Assembly (NCBI GenBank): GCA_019309945.1 | Contig: JAFDFH010000051.1 | Location: 1-38,497 of the forward strand | Direction of reading: 5' to 3' | From: Deltaproteobacteria bacterium | GTDB taxonomy: Bacteria; Desulfobacterota; Desulfobacteria; Desulfobacterales; JAFDFH01 | DNA length: 38,497 nucleotides | Shown here: positions 16,756 to 23,722 of the stretch, one piece after another | Numbering within the stretch: the stretch's first letter is position 1 | Layout of the letters: each line of letters begins with the position of its first letter | Made by a program: the position numbers and the translations under genes | Notes under the pieces: model-generated | What the model was told of the DNA's origin: nothing | What the model saw: only the letters and a program-made list of their open reading frames with translations | The model's database searches: none

Positions 16756-16944
16756 TTATATTTCCTCAATTGTAATTGCATCTGCCTCACAAACCTCGAC
16801 GCAGCTTTCGCAACCAAGGCATTCATCAGCATTTACAGGAACTGATTTGTCATCCTGCATCTCAAATACTTCAACAGGACAAACCTCCACACATTCTTCA
16901 CAGCCTTCACATTTAGCCGCGTCAACCGTAGGAATAAAAGCCAT
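16756..16944 (-). CDS. 2[4Fe-4S] ferredoxin
   Basis: A 62-residue bacterial-type ferredoxin with two full C-x2-C-x2-C-x3-C motifs: CEGCEECVEVCP and CLGCESCVEVCE. It is strongly acidic and carries two [4Fe-4S] clusters for low-potential electron transfer in the cytoplasm. A strong AGGAGG lies 8 bases before the ATG. It is a single gene with its own AT-rich upstream region (16945-17122). It is typical of the abundant small ferredoxins of anaerobes; the partner is not identifiable here. Confidence 0.95.
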   Translation of the reverse strand: MAFIPTVDAAKCEGCEECVEVCPVEVFEMQDDKSVPVNADECLGCESCVEVCEADAITIEEI

Positions 16945-17122
16945 ATGAAAAGCCTCCTTTCTTTAAAAATTTAAGTCATGGTACTATAGTCATCAATTAT
17001 CCGCATTATCGGGCAAACTCAATATACCAATTAATAGAGGGAGTCAAGCCCTCATATCATTTTTTATTTTTGAAGTTTACAACGGACAATGATTGCAATT
17101 AATTATTGTATAACCAAATAGT

Positions 17123-17245
17123 TAGTGTCCATCCAGAAACGGTCTTTTTGCCCGATCTCTGCGTTATGCTCAAAATTTTATCCTCGGAATATCAACTATA
17201 TGCCTGCGGTAAAATTTTTCGCATGCCTTGATCGGACAGGCACTA
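17123..17245. repeat. Family A repeat, copy 5 (internally deleted)
   Basis: 123 bp, reverse orientation. It begins TAGTGTCCATCCAGAAACGG; after GCCTTGATC the right quarter is missing and the element jumps to CGGACAGGCACTA. Both TA ends survive. Confidence 0.82.
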
Positions 17246-17261
17246 GTTAGATTTAAACAGC

Positions 17262-17510
17262 GTAATTTCTCAAAAACTTATGGTTCAACATACCAGCGGA
17301 GTCATCCGGTATTTTTTTTCAAAACGGGCAACTGTTTGAAGCCGTTTAGGGCGGCTTACAGAGACCCGAACAGCATAAATTGTTGATTGTAGTCTGTTTG
17401 TGCTAAGCGACAAACTCATTTTAGATCCCGTGCGCGGGGCACTGTTAGGCGCCCTTAACGGCAAGTTTTGGCCGTATTGAAAAAAATTAGCGGATGGCGC
17501 AGCGGGCCGG
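17262..17510. repeat. Family E repeat, copy 3 (right end lost)
   Basis: Begins GTAATTTCTCAAAAACTTAT and follows the family E sequence up to GGATGGCGCAGCGGGCC, then departs; the terminal GAGAAGTTAC is gone. It lies about 25 bases past the stop of the unknown gene at 17535. Confidence 0.85.
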
Positions 17511-17534
17511 CCGGATGAATCGCAAGGGCAAGCG

Positions 17535-18539
17535 TTAGGCGATGAGTCCCAAAAGCGTATTTTTAAATTTTCTCTCAACCTTGTCCTTTTCCTGCTGAGA
17601 AAAGCCTGAATTCACGCATCGAGCAAAAAGTTCCCGGGGGGTCTCCCCTGGAATAATATAAATATTCAATGCGACCGTCCTTTCACCCGCCCAGCTATCG
17701 GGAAAGCTTTGAAAAGCTTCATCTACAACGGTCTCCTTATTTTTGACAAGCCTGACAAAGGCCTCCATTAGACCATCCTGCCACTTTTGGACACGTCCCG
17801 TTTTATTTTTCTGCACCGGCACGGCGTCCAGAGATAAAACCGTTTCGGCTCCTGTCGAGACATCGATTAAATATTCCAATACGGATCTACTGTTCGTTAT
17901 AAACACTCCCGACGCTTCTGCACCGAACTGACTCTGGTCATTTAAAAACAGACGGGCCCAGGCCTGTATCCGCTCTTTGGTCATATAATCCTTTGAATCA
18001 GAAATTTCCAGGGCCATTTCTCCTGCGGATTTGACCTGGGAATCCCCGCCCTCCCCTCTCAATCCATTGAGGAGATCTCGCTCCATTTTTTCAAGGGATA
18101 CAAGATCTTGATTGATTCCCCAATTTTCTACATCCAATTCCTGGGCGGTCTGAAGAAATATTCTGGCCAAAAAAAGAAAATCCGGTTTTCCCTGGGATTC
18201 TGATGCCCGCCTATTCTTTTTAACATCTTTCTTAATCTGTGATGCATAGGATTCATCAAAAAAAGGAACCTTATTCCCCTGGGCTTTTAAATAGGCGATC
18301 TCGCTCCCCTGGTGCTGGTCCAGCCAGATCCGGTAATCCCGGCAAATTGCGTCGATTTGATCTTCATCCCCGGTGGCCGGTACGCGGATGTCAAGCAACC
18401 CCTCTTTTTCCCATATTTGCATGCTTTCCGGCACGCTTTTACGGGAAGGCTGATACACCACGACCCGCCGGAAAAAAGCTCTCAGGGCCTCACCCGCCGG
18501 TTGGGATATAAAGGTAAAGGGGAAATATATGGGCTTCAT
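17535..18539 (-). CDS. Unrecognised 334-residue protein, last gene of the surE-tmk-cysK::cysS operon
   Basis: No family recognised. It has no signal peptide, membrane segment or catalytic motif. It is a charged, largely helical cytosolic protein (DEDQIDAICRDYRIWLDQHQ; ERDLLNGLRGEGGDSQVKSA) with a hydrophobic patch YFPFTFISQPAGEALRAFF at the N-terminus. The start is supported by AAGGAT about 7 bases before the ATG. It begins 15 bases after the CysK-CysRS fusion ends, so the two are almost surely co-transcribed and may work together. Codon use looks like the neighbours. Confidence 0.72.
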   Translation of the reverse strand: MKPIYFPFTFISQPAGEALRAFFRRVVVYQPSRKSVPESMQIWEKEGLLDIRVPATGDEDQIDAICRDYRIWLDQHQGSEIAYLKAQGNKVPFFDESYASQIKKDVKKNRRASESQGKPDFLFLARIFLQTAQELDVENWGINQDLVSLEKMERDLLNGLRGEGGDSQVKSAGEMALEISDSKDYMTKERIQAWARLFLNDQSQFGAEASGVFITNSRSVLEYLIDVSTGAETVLSLDAVPVQKNKTGRVQKWQDGLMEAFVRLVKNKETVVDEAFQSFPDSWAGERTVALNIYIIPGETPRELFARCVNSGFSQQEKDKVERKFKNTLLGLIA

Positions 18540-18554
18540 GTTTTATCCTTAACC

Positions 18555-20831
18555 CTAAATTTTCGGGTCCTTCAGGAGAACCCCATGGAACCTCAACTGT
18601 TCACGGATCTTATCCGCAAAATTCCAATTTTTCTCTTTTCGGGCCTGCTCGCGTTCTTCAATCAGGGCCTTAATCTCAGGATCCGACAATACGTCGCCAA
18701 AATCGAAAATTTTAAGCACAGAATCTAGATCACGATATGCATCTACTATCTTCATCGCTCCTTGCGCATCTATCCGTCTTTCCTGGATCAGGATGTTCAC
18801 CTGTTTGATCGTCTTAAATATCGAAGCCATCGCTGCGGATATGTTTAGATCGTCATCCATGGCGCTGATAAAACCCTGCTTGATATTATAAAGAAGCTGA
18901 TCCAGATCAGGGTAAAAATCGCCATCCTTTATTTTCAGCAAAGAATGGATGCATGCATCCAGCCTTTTCAAGGAACGTTTCAAACCCGCAAGCCGGTTAC
19001 TTGAAAATGTGACCGGTTTGCGGTAGTGGCTGGAGAGCAGCCAATGTCTAATTTCCCTGCCGGAATAATTCATGTCGATCAAATCCTGAAGGGTAAGACC
19101 CTCTCCTTTTTCATCCGTCTTTTTAGCATCTACGAGAACCTGGTCGCAATGGATCCAGTATCTGGCAAGCGCCTTTCCGGTCAGCGCTTTGGCGATTGCA
19201 TTCTCATTTTCATGATGGGGAAATACAAGCTCACGGCTGCTGGCATGAATATCAAACGTTTCTCCAAGAAACTTCATGGCCATGGCCACACATTGTATGT
19301 GCCATGAAGGACGTATATTGCCCCATTCCGTTTTAATATATATTCCCCGTTTTAATTCCGAAAGCCTTGATCGTTTTAACAATGTGAAATCCCGAGGATT
19401 GTCCTTTTCATAGGCATCCAGATCGACGGTGGCCCCGAGTCTTATCTTATCCATATCCATACCGGATAATCTGCCATAATCTGAACATCGCGAAATGTTA
19501 AAATAAAGCGAACGAAGCTTTTCGTAGGCGAATCCTTTTTTCACGAGTCCTTTCACCACCTGAATCATATCTTCAACATGTTCGCTCGCACGGGGATACC
19601 GGGTTGCCGGCTGGATACCCAGGAAGAAAAGATCCTGTTTGAATGACTCAATATGTTTTTGTGTGAAATCAGTGAGTTCAATCCCTTCTTGCTCCGAGCC
19701 GAGTATGGTCTTGTCGTCAAGGTCCGTGATATTCATGATGTGGGTTACAACATAGCCCCTGTATTCCAGATATCGATAAAGCAAATCGGTAAAAACAAAA
19801 CGGCGGCATTCCCCAAGGTGGATCCTCGCATGGGCGGTGGGACCGCATGAATACATGGACACCTTGCCCGGAAGGATTGGCTCAAATGGTTCCTTGGCCC
19901 GGCTCAAGCTATTGAATAATTTAAAATCAACCTTTTCGCGGACCGCAAACAGCTGTGTACTCAGGTAGCGTTCACCCCCGTCCGGAAATATGACAACAAT
20001 CGTCCCCTCAGTCATGGCGTCCGCTTCCTTGCAGGCAATCGCCATGGCGGCCCCGCTGCTCATCCCCACAAAAAGGCCTTCCTCCTTGGCAAGGCGCCTG
20101 GTCATCTCAAAGGCCTCTTCGTCATCAATGTTTACTTTTTTGTCAAGGCGTTTCTTTTCAAAAATTTCCGGACAATAGGCCTCCTTCATATTCTTTAATC
20201 CCTGGATTTTATGCCCCAGGTAAGGCTCAACCCCAACAATCACGATATCGGGATTATATTCTTTCAGTCTTTTCGAGCACCCCATGAGCGTACCGGTCGT
20301 GCCCATGGTAGCCAGCAGCATCGCAAGGTCTCCCCGGGTCTGTTCCCAGATCTCTTGTGCGGTTCCATAATAATGGGCCAGACAATTGGCTTCATTATTA
20401 TACTGATCGGCCATAAAATAGGATTCGGGATTCTCACGCGCCAGGCGATAGACTTCTTCAATAGCGCCATCGGTGCCCAAATGGCCCGGTGTGAGAAGAA
20501 TCTCGGCACCCCGGGCCTTCAGGATTTTCTGTCGTTCAACGCTCGCAGCCTCGGACATGGTTAACAGAAGTCGATAACCTTTGACGGCACAGACAAGGGC
20601 AAGTCCGATCCCGGTATTTCCACTGGTAGCCTCAATAACCGTTTTATTGGGGGTGAGTTCACCCGATTTTTCGCCGGCCTGGATCATGAAAAGGGCGGAC
20701 CTGTCCTTGATCGAGCCCCCGGGATTGAAATACTCCAGTTTTGCCAGCATTCTAACGCGCGGGTTCGGATTAAGCTTCTTGATTTCAACGAGTGGCGTAT
20801 GACCGATAGTTTCCAGAATAGACTTGCTCAT
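18555..20831 (-). CDS. Cysteine synthase fused to a CysRS-like domain
   Basis: 758 residues in two domains. Residues 1-300 form a complete CysK/CysM PLP enzyme: GGSIKDR (Lys42), TSGNTG (69-74), GTTGT (177-181) and PDGGERYLST. It should make cysteine from O-acetylserine and sulfide. Residues about 303-758 align with cysteinyl-tRNA synthetase: CGPT, NITDLDDK, WHIQC and FPHHENE. The zinc ligands Cys329, Cys514, His539 and Glu543 are kept. The HIGH motif reads HLGE (338-341), and KMSKS is replaced by KKTDE (about 570-574), so normal ATP activation is doubtful. The start at 20831 overlaps the tmk stop (ATGA), indicating coupling; an in-frame upstream start would run into tmk. Either it is a divergent CysRS fed directly by its fused synthase, or a CysRS-derived enzyme with another role. 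Confidence 0.88.
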   Translation of the reverse strand: MSKSILETIGHTPLVEIKKLNPNPRVRMLAKLEYFNPGGSIKDRSALFMIQAGEKSGELTPNKTVIEATSGNTGIGLALVCAVKGYRLLLTMSEAASVERQKILKARGAEILLTPGHLGTDGAIEEVYRLARENPESYFMADQYNNEANCLAHYYGTAQEIWEQTRGDLAMLLATMGTTGTLMGCSKRLKEYNPDIVIVGVEPYLGHKIQGLKNMKEAYCPEIFEKKRLDKKVNIDDEEAFEMTRRLAKEEGLFVGMSSGAAMAIACKEADAMTEGTIVVIFPDGGERYLSTQLFAVREKVDFKLFNSLSRAKEPFEPILPGKVSMYSCGPTAHARIHLGECRRFVFTDLLYRYLEYRGYVVTHIMNITDLDDKTILGSEQEGIELTDFTQKHIESFKQDLFFLGIQPATRYPRASEHVEDMIQVVKGLVKKGFAYEKLRSLYFNISRCSDYGRLSGMDMDKIRLGATVDLDAYEKDNPRDFTLLKRSRLSELKRGIYIKTEWGNIRPSWHIQCVAMAMKFLGETFDIHASSRELVFPHHENENAIAKALTGKALARYWIHCDQVLVDAKKTDEKGEGLTLQDLIDMNYSGREIRHWLLSSHYRKPVTFSSNRLAGLKRSLKRLDACIHSLLKIKDGDFYPDLDQLLYNIKQGFISAMDDDLNISAAMASIFKTIKQVNILIQERRIDAQGAMKIVDAYRDLDSVLKIFDFGDVLSDPEIKALIEEREQARKEKNWNFADKIREQLRFHGVLLKDPKI

Positions 20832-21475
20832 TCTTTCAATCCCAAGCCGTTGTTCAAACATAAAAGGTTGATGATCTCCTCGCAAACCTGTGTTTCATCC
20901 TTCGATGCATCGACAATGCGAAACCGTGCAGGTTCAAGACGGGCAAGCTCAAGGTAGCCTTCCCTTACCCTTTGGTGAAATGCGAACGCCTCCTTTTCAA
21001 AACGGGTTTCAAATCCCGCCCTTTTGCCGCTTTCGATCTGTTTCCAGGCCCTTGCAAGCCCTACTTCAGGGGCAAGGTCAAGAAGAATGGTCATATCAGG
21101 CTTTAGGTCATCAAGAATCAATTTGTGCAACGTGTTGATGAGTTTGACATCGATGCCTCTTGCAAATCCCTGGTACACGACCGTAGCGTCAAAATACCGG
21201 TCGCATAAAACAATCTTTCCGGATGATAAAGACGGGATCACCAATTTTTTAACATGCTGGACCCGGTCAGCCTTGTAGAGCAGCAGTTCGGTCATCGGAT
21301 CCATGTCTTTACTCTGAGGATCAAGCAAAATCGCCCGAACTTTCTCCCCGATTCTCGTACCCCCGGGCTCCCGGGTGATCAAGCAGTCTCTCCCCCGACT
21401 TCGCAGAAATTCAGCGATGTTTTGAATCTGAGTTGTCTTACCGGAGCCCTCTATGCCTTCAAATGTAATGAACAT
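20828..21475 (-). CDS. tmk: Thymidylate kinase
   Basis: Phosphorylates dTMP to dTDP for DNA synthesis. 215 residues. P-loop FEGIEGSGKTT at the N-terminus; TREPGGT; the DRY-type motif CDRYFDATVVYQG; and a LID region AWKQIESGKRAGFE. The stop TGA overlaps the ATG of the cysteine synthase fusion by 4 bases. The ribosome site is weak (GGAT). It lies 19 bases after the HD/OB nuclease gene in the same operon. Confidence 0.96.
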   Translation of the reverse strand: MFITFEGIEGSGKTTQIQNIAEFLRSRGRDCLITREPGGTRIGEKVRAILLDPQSKDMDPMTELLLYKADRVQHVKKLVIPSLSSGKIVLCDRYFDATVVYQGFARGIDVKLINTLHKLILDDLKPDMTILLDLAPEVGLARAWKQIESGKRAGFETRFEKEAFAFHQRVREGYLELARLEPARFRIVDASKDETQVCEEIINLLCLNNGLGLKE

Positions 21476-21494
21476 TTATCGATCCATTGAAAAC

Positions 21495-22442
21495 CTATTG
21501 TTTCCCCTTATAAAAATGACGTTCCCATATTCTGTGATATGCCGTCCATGCCTCGCTGCTGTCTTCAGCGGCCATAAAATTACGAATTCCATTCACCTTG
21601 GCATCGATTTCATCAATATAATTCAGCAAAACAGCCTCGATGGTTTTAGGCGGTTCAGGAGAACCGAATTCCCTTGCGCCGTGATGGCTCACAACCATAT
21701 GTTTGAGTAAAACCGCCTGATCTTCAGGAAAATCCTTTATGTATTTGAGTTTGTTATCGATCATCTCAATTCCGATAATAATATGGTTGAGCAGTCGGCC
21801 TTCGTCTGAATAGTCTATCCGGAATTTATACTCAAATTCCTTTGTTTTGCCGATATCATGGAGGATTGCTCCCGCGATGAGCAGCTCCCTGTCAATGCCG
21901 TTATAATGTCTGGCAATTTTGTCTGCCAGCGTAACCATGGACAAGGTATGCTCCAGGAGACCGCCGATGTATGCATGGTGCATTTTTTTTGCAGCTGGAG
22001 CGGTTTTAAACTGGTGAACAAAGGTCTCATCGTGCCAGAATGCTTCAAAAAGCGCCTTCAAATACCCGGTTTCAAATGCGTCTGTTATCTTCAATAAACG
22101 TTCGAACATTCCATCAACGTCACGGCTGGTTGCCGGAAGAAATTCACCGGGATCAATTGAATCTGCCGGACACGCGCCCATCTTCTTGACCACCAGTTGA
22201 AGCGCGCCTTTGTAGTCATTTACATTCCCCTCTATCTGAACAATGTCACCGGAAGTAAAATTGGCCGTAATATAATCCACATTGTCCCATACGACACCCT
22301 TTAAGCGACCGGATTTGTCAGACAGGGTAATATTTAAAAAATTGTTTCCATCCTTTTTCTGAGCCAGGGCTTTTTCTGACAGCACAAAAACATCATTAAC
22401 AACGTCACCGACTCGGATTGTGTCTATAAACTGCTTTTTCAT
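21495..22442 (-). CDS. OB-fold/HD-domain 3'-5' exoribonuclease (YhaM-like)
   Basis: 315 residues. An N-terminal OB-type nucleic acid domain (about 10-90: FLNITLSDKSGRLKGVVWD, GDIVQIEGNVNDYKGALQL) is followed by an HD metal-dependent phosphohydrolase domain: HHAYIGGLLEHT, ILHDIGKT, and VVSHHG further on. The order and length fit the YhaM family, which trims RNA and single-stranded DNA from the 3' end. It lies between surE and tmk with 19-base gaps on both sides, so it is part of one transcript devoted to nucleotide and nucleic acid turnover. Confidence 0.88.
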   Translation of the reverse strand: MKKQFIDTIRVGDVVNDVFVLSEKALAQKKDGNNFLNITLSDKSGRLKGVVWDNVDYITANFTSGDIVQIEGNVNDYKGALQLVVKKMGACPADSIDPGEFLPATSRDVDGMFERLLKITDAFETGYLKALFEAFWHDETFVHQFKTAPAAKKMHHAYIGGLLEHTLSMVTLADKIARHYNGIDRELLIAGAILHDIGKTKEFEYKFRIDYSDEGRLLNHIIIGIEMIDNKLKYIKDFPEDQAVLLKHMVVSHHGAREFGSPEPPKTIEAVLLNYIDEIDAKVNGIRNFMAAEDSSEAWTAYHRIWERHFYKGKQ

Positions 22443-22461
22443 ATATCACACCCTTGAATGG

Positions 22462-23229
22462 TTACCCCAATTCTTTGTCGATCTTCCAACCCTTGAGATC
22501 CTCTATGATGCTGTAATCGGTCATGTCGCATTTAATTGGGGTAATGGAGATAAAGTTCTGATAAAGCGCAGTTTCATCAAAATTAAGGTCCTTATTATCA
22601 GGTAGACAATCGCATCCATGCCAGTAGTAGGTGCGATTTCGAGGGTCGATTCTTTTTTCAACATACTCGGAAAAAAAGGTGTTGCTCTGCCGACTGATCT
22701 GAACCCCGGCCACTTTTCCTAAAGGTATGTCGGGTAAATTTACATTTAGAAATGTCCCCGCGGGCAGCCCTTTTCCAAATACATTCTCCGCCAATATTTC
22801 TATAAAACGCGCGGCATCCGCGTAATGATCAACCTGATGCCCTACAACGGAAACGGCGATTGCCGGTATACCGTATAAAGCGGCCTCCTTTGCAGCCGAT
22901 ACCGTTCCGGAATAGTTGATATTAACACCCACGTTGGCCCCCGGGTTTATCCCTGAAATAACCATTTGCGGCCGGGAGTCAAGTATTTCCAGCAAACCCA
23001 GCTTGATACAATCCACCGGCGTACCAGTGACGGCATATCCCGGGTATCCGCCGTTCACCCACACTTGGGTTGCCCGAAGCGGTGCATGCAAGGTTATTCC
23101 ATGACCAACGGCACTGCGCTCCCCTTCAGGGGCAACCACGGTTACCTCATGTTTATCCGCAAACCTTCTAAAAAGCGCCCACAGCCCTTCTGCGTAAATA
23201 CCGTCATCGTTTGTTAATAGAATTTTCAT
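22462..23229 (-). CDS. surE: 5'/3'-nucleotidase SurE
   Basis: A 255-residue metal-dependent nucleoside monophosphatase. The diagnostic LLTNDDGI is at the N-terminus, then VVAPEGERSAVGHGIT, GTPVDCIKLGL and SGINPGANVGVNINYSGTVSAA. Full length. First gene of the minus-strand operon surE - HD/OB nuclease - tmk - cysK::cysS - unknown. Only a weak ribosome site (GTGAATTAAAATG) is visible. It is divergent from lptD, and a family E element sits in the shared upstream region. Confidence 0.96.
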   Translation of the reverse strand: MKILLTNDDGIYAEGLWALFRRFADKHEVTVVAPEGERSAVGHGITLHAPLRATQVWVNGGYPGYAVTGTPVDCIKLGLLEILDSRPQMVISGINPGANVGVNINYSGTVSAAKEAALYGIPAIAVSVVGHQVDHYADAARFIEILAENVFGKGLPAGTFLNVNLPDIPLGKVAGVQISRQSNTFFSEYVEKRIDPRNRTYYWHGCDCLPDNKDLNFDETALYQNFISITPIKCDMTDYSIIEDLKGWKIDKELG

Positions 23230-23304
23230 TTTAATTCACTTTAAAAATGAGTTTAATACATCAACTGACCCGTTTTTAAAAGAAAGTATTTCCATAACAA
23301 AATA

Positions 23305-23334
23305 TTGATTTTTTATTCAAATTAATCTTATAGT
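23305..23334 (+). promoter_or_regulatory. Possible sigma-70 promoter for lptD
   Basis: TTGATT at 23305-23310 and TATAGT at 23329-23334 (18-base spacer), in an AT-rich stretch. It lies upstream of the inserted family E element, so transcription from here would carry a leader of nearly 400 bases made largely of that repeat. Confidence 0.35.
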
Positions 23335-23366
23335 AAGAATTTCAATCGTATTCAAGATGTTATCTT

Positions 23367-23703
23367 TCAATGTGTGAAAAAACCATATTATCATTTTATG
23401 TAACTTCTCAAAAACTTATGGTTATACCTACCCGCGGAGTCATCCGGTAATTTTTTTCAAAGCGGGCAACTGTTTGAAGCCGTTTAGGGCGGCTTATATA
23501 GACCCGAACAGCAAAAATTGTTAATTGTACCCTGTTTGTGCTAAGCGATACACTTATTTTAGATCCCGTGCGCGGGTCTATGTTAGGCGCCCTTAACGGC
23601 AAGTTTTGGCCGTATTGAAAAAAATTAGCGGATGGCGCAGCGGGCCTACCGGAACATATTTAGAAGTTACTCAATGTGTGAAAAAACCGTATTACCATTT
23701 TAT
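23367..23703. repeat. Family E repeat, copy 4 (23400-23670), flanked by 33-bp direct repeats
   Basis: A 271-bp element, GTAACTTCTCAAAAAC to TTTAGAAGTTAC. The 33 bases before it (23367-23399, TCAATGTGTGAAAAAACC...) recur directly after it (23671-23703) with two mismatches. Its right side reads in frame into lptD and adds spurious codons upstream of the likely start. Confidence 0.9.
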
Positions 23704-23722
23704 CGTTTGTGGCTATCCGACA

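Noticed and set aside
17285..17578. 97-codon minus-strand frame
   Set aside because: It lies almost entirely in a family E repeat; a matching frame appears in other copies, so it is repeat sequence, not a gene.
23606..23722. N-terminal extension of lptD upstream of ATG 23723
   Set aside because: These 39 codons come from the family E element and the duplicated 33-base flank; LptD features begin afterwards.
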